Shown: piece by piece, positions 11,756 to 23,978 of the stretch | Numbering within the stretch: the stretch's first letter is position 1 | Layout of the letters: the number at the start of each line of letters is the position of its first letter | Assembly (NCBI RefSeq): GCF_030704535.1 | Contig: NC_081821.1 | Location: 9,315,001 to 9,379,000, forward strand | Direction of reading: 5' to 3' | From: Vitis vinifera | Lineage: Eukaryota; Streptophyta; Magnoliopsida; Vitales; Vitaceae | Length of the DNA stretch: 64,000 nt | Made by a program: the position numbers and the translations under genes | Notes under the pieces: model-generated | What the model was told of the DNA's origin: nothing | What the model saw: only the letters and a program-made list of their open reading frames with translations | Databases searched by the model: none

Positions 11756-11971
11756 ATGGGTTCATACAAAAATGTATGTCTTCAAAAGAATACAAGGAGG
11801 AGGGGAGCGCCAAGAAAGGTTCTAATGAAGTTCCAGAAGCTCCAGAGGCTAGTGCCTGGTGGACATGGGCTGCAGCCGGACCAGCTTTTCCTGCAGACTG
11901 CTGATTACATTCTGCATTTGAAGTTGCAAGTTAATGTACTGGAAGCCATTCTCAAGCTGCATGGGCCATGA
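11756..11971 (+). CDS. Small atypical (non-basic) helix-loop-helix protein, 71 aa
   Basis: A single-exon frame. Residues 1-20 are short and Arg/Lys-rich. They are followed by helix 1 (about 20-34, ending LQRLVPGG), a short loop, and helix 2 (about 42-68, containing FLQTADYILHLKLQVNVLE). The LVPGG turn and the TADYIL-L start of helix 2 are typical of plant atypical HLH regulators of the PAR1/UPBEAT1/IBH1 type. These lack the Glu/Arg DNA-contact residues and act by pairing with bHLH factors in the nucleus. Which subgroup it belongs to cannot be decided from this sequence. The start is the ATG of MGSYKN; an overlapping upstream frame (11653-11904) in another phase lacks any family signal. A TATA-like TTTATATTATA lies about 75 bp upstream, which is close for a TATA box and may be leader sequence. 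Confidence 0.78.
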   Translation: MGSYKNVCLQKNTRRRGAPRKVLMKFQKLQRLVPGGHGLQPDQLFLQTADYILHLKLQVNVLEAILKLHGP

Positions 11972-13053
11972 GTCACTGCATTTTTCCTACATATTATTCT
12001 CTGTGTGTAGTACCACAAATATGAGTTTTTCATGGTTTTTGTGCACTAGATTCAAATCGAAGTTGCCTTCTTGTAAATTGAATGATTTGTGTGTGTTATA
12101 TATATAGCCTGGATATGACTCTTCTCTATGTTTATTTTTCCTCTAATTTTTCAACAATGGGAGGCATATTTTTGTGGCTATGAAGCAGGAATAGTGAAGA
12201 TAAGGCTAGCTAAATGTCACAGTTTGACTAATAATATTACTCAAAAAGAACAAAATCTCAGTCCATTTGCACAGTTGTATGACACCTTATCCTACAGCCA
12301 AGAAACAGGTCATTTATTGAGAGAGTGAGACTAGGTTGAAATTCAACCCATTAGGGGGTGTTGAGCTGTTGAAGAAGAGGATACTGAAAGAGGTTAAGGC
12401 ATGCATGTTCTTCTACCAGGCCATGGCACCTAATTTCATAATTAGTTTTGGTAGATCTGTTGGGGATGAGGAAACAATTAAGTACTGTATCCTGTACATC
12501 ATGGGATTGCTGGCCAGAGTAGAATACGTAGCTACTGTTTCTGTGTGAGAAATGGGAAGCCTCAGCTCTTCACATGATCCCATGGCTTTCATGAAAATCT
12601 GAGGTAAAATCCAAGGCAAGGAAAATATAGAAGAAAATTAAAAAATAAATAAATAATAAAAAATAGATTTAAAGTTAATAAATTATTTTTATATGGTAAT
12701 TCAAATTTATTTAACTCATTTTAACTTTCTGATATAAAAATTAAATAATATGAAAACCTATTAGTTTTTAACTAATTTTAATTATAATTATTATTATTAT
12801 TATTTTTATATTTTTCATAATATAATTAAACATGAAAAAAAATATTTTTTTAATATTTTGTTCTTTACTTAGTACTTTTCGAAAACTAAACATAATCTTA
12901 TGATATTTGAAATTAGTTTTTCATATGTATCTTATACACTTATCTATATTAATCTAAGCTTGAAAACTATCATGCATGTATGTAATATCCCTTACTCAGA
13001 AGGTTAAGGGTGTCAAAGGCAATTCACAGTTGAAAGGCCTAAACCTTCAAATT
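11972..13053. other. 3' flank and AT-rich spacer
   Basis: Contains the probable 3' UTR of the HLH gene, short open frames without identity (12128-12548), and a very AT-rich block at 12620-12900. That block ends in TTTTCGAAAACTAAACATAAT, and a related block occurs at 16.84-17.0 kb. The pair looks like copies of one small transposon family. No gene is supported. Confidence 0.4.
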
Positions 13054-13304
13054 CACTACTACAAAAATAATTTATGATATCACTTTTAAAATAATGACAC
13101 CATATGACTTAAAACTCATAAAGATGACACATCATATAAAAATTTTCAATTAAGATAATTAATATTAATTTTAAGTTTATAGTGTCAGTTTTTGAAAAGT
13201 AACTATATAAAATAAAAATTTTAAAATACTATAACTTAATGGGCCCACTTTGAGAATAATAATAGTATATAAAAAACTTATTGTTTCCACATACCCACTA
13301 TCCA

Positions 13305-13670
13305 AAAAAATCTCATTCCATAACCCTAACCATAATTTTCTTATACCTCTTCTCACACCCATAATTAACACACAACTGCTATTCTCTATTTCGTGGACTC
13401 TGAGGTAACCCAAAATCTCTTAAATCTATCATTTTTTTTTTTATTAATGTCAAAATCTTTATTAGTACAATTGATTTATATTCATTGAAAATCTCATTCC
13501 ATAACCTAACCATAATTTTTTGTCTACCTCTTCTCACACCCATAGTTAACACACAACTGTTCTTCTCTATTTCATGAATTCTCAGGTAACCCAAAATCTC
13601 TTAGATCTATCATTTTCATTTTTTTTTAAATTAATGTCAAAATCTTTATTAACATAATTGATTTATATTC
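13305..13670. repeat. Tandem duplication, ~181-bp unit, inside the CACTA-like element
   Basis: The block beginning TCTCATTCCATAACC at 13311 recurs at 13492 in the same order: CTTCTCACACCCATA, AACACACAACTG, GGTAACCCAAAATCTCTTA. Divergence is modest and no reading frame is shared. Confidence 0.8.
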
Positions 13671-13929
13671 ATTGATTTGGTATATTTGTAATGTGTATTG
13701 TGTAAATAGTGTTTTTTTATTAAGTTATAGGAAAGTAAAAATTAGGTTTAACATTCCACCATATCTTCTGTTTTATTGTTAAACCCATAAACCCCAAAAT
13801 GAATGAAAATAAGATGAAGGAATGATTTTTTTAATATCTTTCACACTCAAAATGAGGGATAAACATTTTATAGTATGGAATTTTCTTTTGATCTTACAAG
13901 AAATTTCCTTTGATGGGACTTTCTGTTTG

Positions 13930-14830
13930 TTTTCTAATAATATTATAGTATATTATGATGAGGATATGTATTGGTGATATTTGAAAAATAATTTTTTAAA
14001 AAGTTATTCTTAATATTGTCATCTCCCACAAAAGGAAAAATGAAACAATTTTCATATCATGTTGGAGTTGGTTTGGAATGTTGGAATTAACAATGAAAAA
14101 TTAATTTGATTTTTTATTTATTAATGTAAATGAATTGTTTTTTTAAATTTAAATAGGAATGAAAATTTTTACAATTATAAAAATGATCAAATCTTATATT
14201 TTGAATTTTTTTTTTTATTCTTTTACATGGTATTATGGTTAATATCTCATCTTATTCTATTCATTTTTTTTTTATTCTTAAAATATGTTTTTTGTTTTTT
14301 GTTTTTTGTTTTTACCTTCTTTTCTTATTGTTTTTATATGCATTGACCAAAATTTAGAATTTCTCTTTCAAGGTTAGAAAATTTCTATAAAATCCTTTTA
14401 TTACATAAATTTTTTCACTTCCTTCCATAAAACTCTTTTTTTTTTCTTTTTTTTTTAAGAAGATGTTTTATAATTTTCTTTTGATTTTCTATGAAATTTC
14501 TTTTAATCAGGCTGTTTGTTTATTTTCTAAGAATATTATAGTATGTTATGATGAAGATATTGGTTAGTCATATTTGAAAAATAATTTTTGAGAAAATTAT
14601 TCTCAATATTGTCATCTCCCACAAAAGGATTCTAAAAATATGTTTTATTTTTGTCTTTCTTTTCTTATTGTTTTTATATGCATTGACCAAACTTTGGAGT
14701 AATTTGAAATTGATGATGAAATTTTCCTTTCAAGGTTAGGAAATTTATATAAAATCCTTTTATTACCAAATTTTTTCCAATTCCTTCCATAAAGCTCTTC
14801 CTTTTTGTCATTTTTTTTATGAAAAAAATG
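13930..14830. repeat. Larger diverged internal duplication in the CACTA-like element
   Basis: Two blocks recur. One is 'AATATTATAGTAT...GTCATCTCCCACAAAAGG' at about 13937-14036 and 14528-14629. The other is 'TTTTTATATGCATTGACCAAA...CCTTCCATAAA' at about 14332-14432 and 14669-14795. The different offsets mean one copy has lost sequence. Confidence 0.7.
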
Positions 14831-15622
14831 TTTGATAATTTATTGATCTAAAGAATATTAAAAGTAAAAAATTTAAAATATTGAATATATTTTCCTTTGA
14901 TGTTTTTAATTTTTTATTATTTTTATTTGAACATATTTTTCTCATCCAAATTTTTTTATTAATTGTTTTAATTAGAAAAAAGAAATATCAATTGGAGTTA
15001 TGGCAAAAAAATCAATAATTTTTATGAAAAGTTCTTTAATTCTTTCTCATACTATTTTTTCTCTTAACATTTGTCAATAATGATTTAGGTTTTTTGTCTC
15101 AATTTCATGCTTGTTATAATATCATGTCCTATCATATTAGTAGTTGAAAACATTTTTATATTTTGTTACTAAAATTTTATTTTATATAATTGAGATGAAA
15201 TTTAATGGACATTGTTATTTCACAAAATGAACATTAAAAGAATATTGAAATTAAGAAAATCCTTCCAAGAAATAAAAAATATATATAAAAAGAATCAAAT
15301 GTTAAAAATGATTTTTAAAAGCATAATGAAATATTAAAAAAATAAATTTAAAAAGTGCAGATTTTAAGTGGAAGAGTAGTATTTTTTAAAATTTTAGATT
15401 TATATTTTGATTTTATACTTTTGATTTATTTTTTTATTTTCTTAAATTGTTTTTATTTGAGTTCAAATGTAACTGCTTTGATATGAGATTCATTAAAGAG
15501 ATAATTATTGATTCTACAGTTATTACATTAAAGGTTTTACTTATTTAATGAATTGTACATAGTTTCATACTTCCAATTATTGTGATATTAATGTTATTCT
15601 CATTTGATTTTAGTTTGATGAT

Positions 15623-15645
15623 AAAAAAAAAAAAAAAAAAAAAAA
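15623..15645. repeat. Poly(A) tract of 23
   Basis: An uninterrupted A run inside the AT-rich CACTA-like interior. It is probably a slippage tract, because no retroposon body precedes it. Confidence 0.8.
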
Positions 15646-16726
15646 CATATTCTTAAGTAAAATTTGACGAAATTAGAGAAGAATTGACTACTTTTGTATT
15701 ATAACGTACTAATCATGAATCATGTTGATGTATTGTGATCATGCATGGTGAGTCCCTTAGTTGTTATATGAATTTTCTATTAGTATTGTATGACATTACT
15801 TATTCTTTACGAACTATTTTTATATCAAAATGAGGAAAAGAAAAAAGAAAACATTAGTACTTAGCTTTGTTTATTTTTTATAACATTAATTAATTTTTAT
15901 TTTCAATAACTCATCAAACTATGAAATGCAGGATACACTATTGGGAGGATAGTATGAAGAATAAAAAGAAAAGAGAAAGAGGCAACAAGATTTTGGGTTT
16001 TTAGATATGACTCTTATGTTATACATTATAGGACATAAACGTTACTTTATTTGGTATTGAGAATTTTTGGTTTTTGGATGCAACTCTTGTATCATTTTAT
16101 GGTTAGCCAGTTTTAAACATATGACATGCAGAGGTATACATGAATGTTGGGATGCTTAACATTTCTAAATTGTGTTTTAGTGTGCATTCACATTTCTTTA
16201 TTAGTTTTGGTGGGTTTGATATACTATCGTTTTGTGAACATTTGATATACAAATATTACTGGATGATGTAATGTTTTACAGGCTAATCCATAAGCATTAC
16301 GAAAATATAAGTTAAATGTGATATGATTATTATATTTATGGACAAAATATGCACAGGTTGATCTTATTTATTAATAGGCTAATCAACCAAAAACAACCAT
16401 ATCTTCCATAATAATTTACAATGGTGCAACACCATAACTCAAAGGTGATGCATTTAACATGACACCATAACTCAAAGGTGATGCATTTAATATGACACCT
16501 TATATATCTCACACAACTCTATATCAAATTAAGCATCACTAAAAATATATGGTGTCGCTTCTAAATGTGTCACCATTTATCTGCTTTGGTGTTACTTCCA
16601 AATACGTTGCCAATTAATTGGTACCCTCTAAGGTGTTAGCGGATAAAGTGACACTATGTTGTAGTGACACCCTATGTTTATAGTGACTCATTATAAATAT
16701 CACCATATATCTTTTTCCTTGTAATG

Positions 16727-17608
16727 TCAGAAAATCTATAATAAAAATTTTTGGATTCTTATGCATAAAAAACAACATACGTTTGTTTGTACCGAAGCCA
16801 TGGTCTCGTGGATAACATTTTGGCTATGTTTGATTCTTGGAAAATTTGAAGAAAAATATGAGGAAAAATAAAATAAAAGAAAAAGTGAAGAAAAATAAAA
16901 AATAAATTAAAAATCGATAAATTATTTTTATATACTCCAAATTCATTTCACTTATTTTCCTCATTTATTTAAAGATTAAATCATTTTAAAATACATAAAA
17001 TTTTAACCAATTTTAATTATTTAATTTCCTTAAGTGAGAATTTATACAACCAATTTCCTATTTGTTTTATTATAAGATAAGACAAAGATTTAAGCCTACC
17101 TACATGTATATGTTAGGAATTCCTTCCTTCAATACTAAGAATTTATTTGACAGTGATTTTAGGAAACATTTATAGTATTTTTATGACTTGAAAGTAATTC
17201 CTTTGATAAACAAAATTAAAGCCTTCTTTTAGAAACACTAACAAATGATGTTTAATTAATTAGAATAGGGGTGTAAATATATAGACTTAAGATTTCTAGT
17301 ATTTTTATTTTTATTATTTATTTATTTGTCTTTCTTTATTTTTATTTTTATTTTTATTTTTAACAAAGTTCTCATTTTAGGTTTGAGATATTAAAATTTT
17401 TGCATTTTTAAGTTTCTATGTAATAAGGGAAATCATGAGAACGATACACAAAATGAAAATAATGGGGGAAGACACATAATGACATAAGAGAATTAAAATA
17501 ATTAAGAAGAAAATGGAATCAAGTATATAATAAAAAGAATTCATTCGGATGGATATTTCTATAAATCATGGACGATCAAATATTAATAATATTGTATTCT
17601 CTTATGTG
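16727..17608. other. AT-rich spacer before the Gypsy element
   Basis: No gene is supported. The block at 16840-17000 resembles 12620-12760. That at 17150-17260 contains 'ATTTGACAGTGATTTTAGGAAACA'-type sequence common in small DNA elements. TTTTTATTTTTA repeats lie near 17340. Confidence 0.4.
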
Positions 17609-17613
17609 GTACT
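17609..17613. repeat. Target-site duplication, left (GTACT)
   Basis: Five bases immediately before the 5' LTR. The right partner at 27905-27909 is ATACT, differing by one transition. Confidence 0.7.
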
Positions 17614-18277
17614 TGTAAGGACCCCTCCCCTACCCCTGATGACACGTGGCGCGCCTCGCTGTCCGGAGCGACTCCATCCGGACTCCCCAAAGAGGGACAC
17701 GTGGCGCGCTCCCCTATCTGGACTTTCTCAGGAAGAGGCACATGGCACTCGCAAGCATCACGTCCGGACGATAGCATATCCTATCCGGATATGATGTCCG
17801 GATTGTTGACTAAAGTAAGTAAGTCTTACTATGTCATTTCGATAGCTTGCTACAGCCCATGTTCCGCCACCTGCAGAATGAAAGGACAGGAATGATGGCA
17901 AGTCACCTCCCACGATCTTTGACAACCGCGATGCCTCCCACAATCTCTAACAGCCGCCCGTAGAGTGATGATGGCCCTGCCACTACCTAGAAGCATCATG
18001 ACGAGCCAAAAAGTCTCCCTATCATTAAAGAGGGAAGTAGAGCTCCTGATACTATATATATGGACCTTCACACAAGGAGAAAGGTAAGATTGTTATACCT
18101 AGTAAAAGGCCAACTGCTTAATCTCTCTAACCATGGCTGACAAAACCATCGGAGGGTGTGTCCGGACACCCTGTCCGGACATCTTTTGCAGGGACAACTA
18201 AACCAGAACTCTATCTTGGTTGAAAGCGTGCATCCATTTGGCAGCTACGTGGATCATCGGGACGCAAGGCCTTAACA
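17614..18277 (+). repeat. 5' LTR of the Tat Gypsy element (664 bp)
   Basis: Begins TGTAAGGACCCC and ends GGCCTTAACA. It contains several TCCGGA-type palindromic motifs and a TATATATATGGACC stretch near 18052 that probably forms the promoter, followed by a GT-rich leader. Confidence 0.93.
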
Positions 18278-18296
18278 TTGGTGCCGTCTGTGGGAA
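18278..18296 (+). other. Primer binding site of the Tat element
   Basis: TTGGTGCCGTCTGTGGGAA directly follows the LTR. The first ten bases resemble the TGGCGCCGT start seen in PBSs complementary to the 3' end of tRNA-Asp/Asn in this lineage, with C to T at the fourth position. The exact tRNA is not decided here. Confidence 0.75.
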
Positions 18297-18322
18297 GTTC
18301 GCTGATTCAGCCACCGGAAAAG

Positions 18323-20083
18323 ATGGCCACACCTTCCAGAAGTCGCTCGTCTGCTAGGGAAGAGGAAGATAATTCTGAATGGCGCCAAGCCATCGAGAGA
18401 AGACAGTTGGCAAGCGAGCGACAAGTGCAAGCTCTCCTCTAGGAGACAGCGAGATTGAGAGAAGAAAACGTTGTGCTGCGCATCCAGGCTTCATCGACGG
18501 GGCCTCCCCGTCGTCAGCCTTCAAGAGGCCAGGTAGCAAACTCAAGGCCTGACCCAGAGTCAATATACCCTGGGACAGTAGGAACAATCCCCGAAACATG
18601 CAACGTTAGACCACATGAGCGACACACGCCCACGCACCAAGCTCCCCATGAGGAAAGCTCATACTCTACTCATTTCTCAGTAAAAAGACAACGCGACAAA
18701 AAACCCCAATTGTCAGACGCAATGTGCGCGAGGCTAGGCCCACACGAGACTGGGAGGCCAAGGTCGCCAATAGTCACAACCTAGGGAGCGCACCTTAACC
18801 CCATGGTCACCCCTATGGTGCAAAACGTTCCCTCGCACCCTGACCCTATGGTTAGACCTATGGTGCAGAACGTTCCCCCGCACCAAGCGGTACGACAAGT
18901 TGGGAGAAACCTCCCAAATGAGCCACCTAGTGGCTCCATCAGCAAAAGGTTGGACGACATGCTCTCCACGTTTTTTTGCTCTCATATTATTCATTACGAG
19001 CCCCCAAGGGGATTCCTCGTGCCTAAATTCTCCACATACGATGAGTCCAGCGACCCCTTCGACCATATCATGCATTATCGACAGCTCATGACTCTTGATA
19101 TAGGAAACGACGCGCTGTTATGCAAAGTATCCCCCGCCAACCTACAAGGGCAGGCCCTCTCATGGTTTCACCGCCTACCTCCCAACTCTGTGGACAATTT
19201 CAAGGACCTGTCGGAAGCCTTCGTAGGACAATACTTATGCTCCGCTCGGCATAAGCAGAACATCAACACTCTGCAAAACATAAAAATGCAGGATAACGAG
19301 TCCTTAAGGGAGTTCGTGAAGTGGTTTGGTCAAGCCGTGCTACAGGTAGAGGCTTACAGCATGGATGTTGTCCTGCAGATCTTCAAGCGAAGCATCTGTC
19401 CAGACACCCCATTTTTTGAATCACTCGTTAAAAAGCCTCCTACGACGATGGACGACTTGTTTCGGTGTGCGAGCAAATACTCAATGCTCAAAGATGACGT
19501 GCGAGCAACCACCCAGCAAATCTTGGTTGCTGGACAAGCATCCAAAAGTGGTGCGGAAAGAAGTGTCAAACTTTCGGACTGGCCAAGGCCGTCCGATCAA
19601 AGGCAGGAAGGGCCAAGTTGCCCAGAAATGCCGCCCCTCACACTCCTCTTCATATCCTACGAGAAGCTCCTCCCTATGATCCAAGACCTGTCCAATTTCA
19701 GGTGGCCCAGACCCATCAGAACGGACCCGGCCCAAAGGGATCATAGTAAGAAGTGTGTCTACCATAAGGAGCACGGCCACACTACGGAGACATGCAGGAG
19801 CCTCCATTACTTCGTTGAAAAGCTCATAAAGGCAGGACATTTGAAGCAATACCTCCGCTCAAAGGCCAGAGGTAGAGACGCCTCCCGAAATCACAACTCT
19901 GGAACCCCCAGGGCTCCAGCCGCCCCCAAAGTCATTATAAACTATATTAACGGAGGCCTATTTGACGAGGAGTACGACTCCAAACGAAAGAGACAGAAGT
20001 TGTTACGGGTAGCATTGGTGCGTGAGCGTGTCAACTCCGTCCGGCCTGGGATAACTGGGGGGGAGCCCTCGCCCCATAGATGA
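18323..20083 (+). pseudogene. gag of the Tat element, disabled by stops
   Basis: The frame opens with ATG at 18323 (MATPSRSRSS) and stays in one phase to TGA at 20081-20083, but is broken by TAG at 18440-18442 and TAG at 18782-18784. The first replaces a likely CAG. The open remainder from 18803 (426 codons) contains the retrotransposon gag core (about 19000-19500). It also has a Cys/His cluster of the form CVYHKEHGHTTETC (about 19757-19798), the nucleic-acid-binding knuckle of Tat gags. The role was to form the cytoplasmic particle that packages the RNA. Confidence 0.85.
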
Positions 20084-20120
20084 GACAATCATTTTTCCAC
20101 CAGTAGACCCCACACGGATA

Positions 20121-23100
20121 TTGCGGCCGTACCGCGACGCCCTCATCCTGTCCCTAAAAATAGGAGACTTCGACGTGAGACGCATCCTAGTTGACCCGGA
20201 CAGCTCGACCGATCTTGTACAAGCATCGATCATTAGCCACATGGGGCGTAGTCTCACAGGCCTCAAAAACCCTAGGCAAATCTTGCCCGGATTTAACGGC
20301 GCATCAACTACTTCCTTGGGAGATATTGTATTGTCGGTCCAAGCTGACCCAGTCACTCTCAACATACAATTTTCGGTGGTACAAGATTTATCACCCTTCA
20401 ATGTCATCTTGGGGCGCACATGGTTGCACTACATGAAAGTCATCCCCTATACGTATCATCAAATGGTAAGCTTTCTTACCAAGGATGGACAAGTCGACCT
20501 ATACGGCAGCCAATTAGTCGCTCGCCAATGTTACCAGATAGCACGAGAAGCAGGGACCAGCCAGGAGGATACACCCCTCCCTGAGTCCAGCCATGCACTT
20601 GACCAATAGCAATTATTGAGTCCGACGGACAAAGATCCCTCGGCAACGGATCCCTTGCAGGTGATCCAAATTTCGGAAGAAGGTACTCACCTTACATATA
20701 TCAGTTCCCTTCTAACACCAGAAGAGACCCAGAACATTCAGAACGCCCTCCGACAAAGCCATGACGTCTTCGCATGGGCACATTCTGATATGAATGGAAT
20801 TCATCCCTCCATCGCCTCTCATAGGCTTAACGTCTTGCCAACAGCAAGACCCGTCTAACAGAAGGTTAGACGTTTTCACCCGGACAGACAAGAGATTATG
20901 TGGGATGAGGTTGACAAGTTGCTAGAAATCGGATTCATCAGAGAAGTGGAGTACCCGGACTGGTTGGCAAATGTAGTGGTGGTACCCAAAAAGGAAGGCA
21001 AATGGCGAGTGTGCGTCGATTACACCAACCTCAATAATGCATGCCTAAAAGACAATTTCCCTTTGTCACGGATAGATCAAATTGTGGATTCCACTACTGG
21101 GTAAGGGATGCTCTCCTTCTTAGACGCCTTTTCCGGATACCACCAAATCCCCATGTCCCCGGCTGACGAAGAAAAGACAGCCTTCATAACGCCACACGGT
21201 CTTTATTGCTACAAAGTCATGTCATTCAGACTCAAAAATGTTGGCGCCTCTTATCAGAGACTGATGACGAAGATCTTCAAACCTCTGGTCGCCCGCACAG
21301 TAGAGGTATATATTGACGATATCGTGGTTAAAAGCAAAACCCGGGAGGAACATGTCCTCCACTTGCAAGAAGTCTTCCACCTTTTAAGGAAGTATGACAT
21401 GAAGTTGAATCCTTCTAAATGCGTCTTTGGCGTAAGTGCTGGCAAATTCCTGGGATTTATGGTCAGCCAAAGAAGGATAGAGGTTAACCCAGATCAAGTG
21501 AAGGCAGTCATAGAAACACCACCCCCTAGGAGCAAAAAGGAATTACAGAGCCTTACAGGCAAGCTCGTCGCGCTAGGACGCTTTATAGCCCGTTTCACTG
21601 ATAAACTGCGACCCTTCTTCTTGGCAATACGAAAAGCTGGAGCGAGCGGATGGATAGACAACTGTCAGAGCGCTTTTGAAAAAATTAAACATTGCCTCAT
21701 GCAACCTCCCATCCTGAGCAGCCCCCTCTCTGAGGAAAAATTGTATATGTATCTGACCATATCGGAGTGGGCAATTAGCGTTGTTCTGTTCCGTTGCCCC
21801 TCACCCAAGGAGCAAAAACCTATTTACTACGTCAGTAGAGCGTTGGCGGACGTAGAAACTAGGTATTCAAAGATGGAGCTAACGACTTTGGCTCTTCGAA
21901 GTGCCGCCCAGAAGCTCCGCCCTTACTTCCAAGCCCACCCGGTGGTCGTGCTAACTGACCAACCCCTTTGCAACATCCTGCACAAATCGGACTTAACCGA
22001 AAGAATGCTTCAATGGGCCATAGAGTTAAGCGAATACGGAATCGAGTTCCAACCCAGGTTGTCCATGAAAGGTCAAGTGATGGCTGACTTCGTGCTAGAA
22101 TACTCCCGAAAGCCTATCCAGCGCAAGGAACCAAGTGAAAAAGAGTGGTGGACTTTGCGGGTCGATGGAGCCTCCCAGTCATCAGGATCCGGAGTAGGGC
22201 TCCTGTTGTAGTCCCCAACAGGACAACATCTGGAGCAAGCCATCCGACTGGGGTTCCCCGCCTCTAACAATGAAGCAGAGTATGAGGCCATCCTATCCGG
22301 ATTGGACCTCGCCCTGGCTCTATCAGTTTCCAGGCTCCGGGTCTATAGTGATTCCCAACTTGTGGTAAGGCACGTCCAGAAGGAATACGAAGCTAAGGAT
22401 GCACGCATGGCGCGATATCTGACTAAAGTAAGGGACACCTTACAACGGTTCACCGAATGGACAATCGAACAAATTAGACGAACTGAAAATGGATGTGCCG
22501 ACGCCCTAACAAGCATAGCTGCTTCCCTCCCCATCAAAGAAGCCATATTATTGTCTATACATGTGCAAGCCAACCCTTCCGTCGCGGAAGCCTCCACTTG
22601 CAATACCATTGAGGCAAGTCAAGCAGACGACCAAGAGTGGACGAAAGACATTATAAGGTACCTCCGGACAGGCACTCTGCCTGAAGAGCCCAAGCAGGCA
22701 CACAAGATCCGGGTGCAAGAAGCCTGTTTCACCCTGATCGGGGGGCACTTGTACAAATGGTCCTTTACAGGTCCCTATCTCAGGTGCCTAAACCACTCAG
22801 AGGCCTTGTATGTTTTAGCTGAGTTGCATGAGGGGGTATGTGGGAACCATTCTAGAGGTCGGTCTCTGGCGCACAGGGCCCATTCGTAAGGATATTACTG
22901 GCCCGTGATGAAAAAGGATGCGGCAACCTATGTCAAAAAATGTTACAAATGTCAAAGGCATGCCCCCATACCACATATGTCGTCGGAGACGTTGAAACCA
23001 ATTTTAGGCCTCTAGCCCTTCTCGTAGTGGGGCATGGACATAGTAGGACCCCTACCAACCGCAGCCGCCCAGAAAAAATTTCTGCTCGTCGCCACGGATT

Positions 23101-23852
23101 ACTTCAGTAAATGGGTGGAAGCTGAAGCATACGCTAGCATCAAAAACAAAGATGTCACCAAGTTCATATGGAAGAACATCATCTGCCACTTCGAAATCCC
23201 CTAAACCATTATAGCTGACAACGGTCCACAGTTTGATAGCATCGCTTTCCGAAATTTTTGTTCGGAACTAAACATCCGGAATTCATACTCCACACCACGT
23301 TATCCTCAAAGTAATGGGCAAGTAGAGGCCACAAACAAGACCCTAATAAACGCCTTAAAGAAGAGGCTAAAGCAAGCCAAAGAGAAGTGAGTGGAGGAGC
23401 TACTCAGCGTCCTATGGGCTTATCGAACTACACCCGGACGTCCGACAGAAAACACTCCCTTCGCCCTCGCATACGGTATGGACGCAGTCATTCTTATTGA
23501 AATAGGGCTACCCACTATCCGGACCGAGGCAGGAAGGCAGGATGATGCAAATGTGGAGTTAGGAAGAAACTTGGACTAGACAGACGAAGTAAGAGAGACA
23601 GCATCCATCCGGATGGCAGACTATCAACAAAGAGCATCTGCTCACTACAATCGCAAGGTAAGACCCAAGAGTTTTAAAAATGGAACGGTGGTTCTTAGAA
23701 AGGTTTTCGAAAACACTGCTGAGACAGGAGCAGGAAAGTTTCATATAGTGTCCAAGACAAGTGAAAGTGAAGTCTATCATCTACAGAAGCTAGATGGAAC
23801 CCCATTGCTCCGACCATGGAATATATCCAATCTAAAGCAGTATTACCAATGA
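20121..23852 (+). pseudogene. pol of the Tat element: protease, RT, RNase H, integrase; many in-frame stops
   Basis: All segments lie in one phase, shifted relative to gag. Protease is at about 20160-20600, with VDPDSSTDLV where the aspartate site is expected (Asp-Pro-Asp in place of the usual Asp-x-Gly). RT is at about 20880-21500, with FLDAFSGYHQI and the catalytic YIDD at 21309-21320. RNase H covers about 21720-22530. In integrase, the zinc module H-x3-H...C-x2-C is near 22820-22960. The DDE core has [15 protein letters not shown] and NGQVEATNK (about 23030-23340). Stops occur at 20607, 20856, 21102, 22209, 22887, at two sites near 23013-23027, near 23202, and at 23388 and 23577. Most sit where CAG, CAA or TGG is expected, so single transitions explain them. 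No frameshift was seen inside pol. Confidence 0.88.
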
Positions 23853-23978
23853 AAGAAAGATACAAGTACAATGTGAATGAGTATGTTTTATTAATACTTG
23901 TGAAATTGTATACAAAAAGGTTCTTCGGACTACTAATACAGAAAGAAATAGCAGTAAAAGTTACAAAAAGAAAAGCTC

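Larger units (their letters stand above)
13054..16726. mobile_element. Non-autonomous CACTA-like DNA element (boundaries tentative)
   Basis: The left edge reads CACTACTACAAAAATAA, a standard CACTA-superfamily terminus, followed by subterminal GACAC motifs such as AATGACACCATA. On the right, CACTA-like ends in inverse orientation occur at 16666 (TGTTGTAGTG) and 16726 (CCTTGTAATG), within a region full of GACACC/GGTGTC motifs and a 37-bp direct duplication near 16430-16500. No transposase frame exists in the 3.7 kb between, and the interior is AT-rich and internally duplicated. A 3-bp target duplication could not be matched at either candidate right end, so exact limits remain open. Confidence 0.5.

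Noticed and set aside
11653-11904. 83-codon frame overlapping the HLH gene in another phase
   Set aside because: Its second half is the shifted reading of the HLH coding sequence; the HLH frame carries the family motifs.
17549-18071. Several frames inside the LTRs
   Set aside because: The same peptides recur in both LTRs and the solo LTR in different states; LTRs are regulatory and the frames overlap known termini.
18734-19075. Minus-strand open frame of 113 codons over the gag region
   Set aside because: It is the complement of the gag frame. Its repeats (NVLHH-type) mirror the VQNVP repeat of gag, and there is no family signal.
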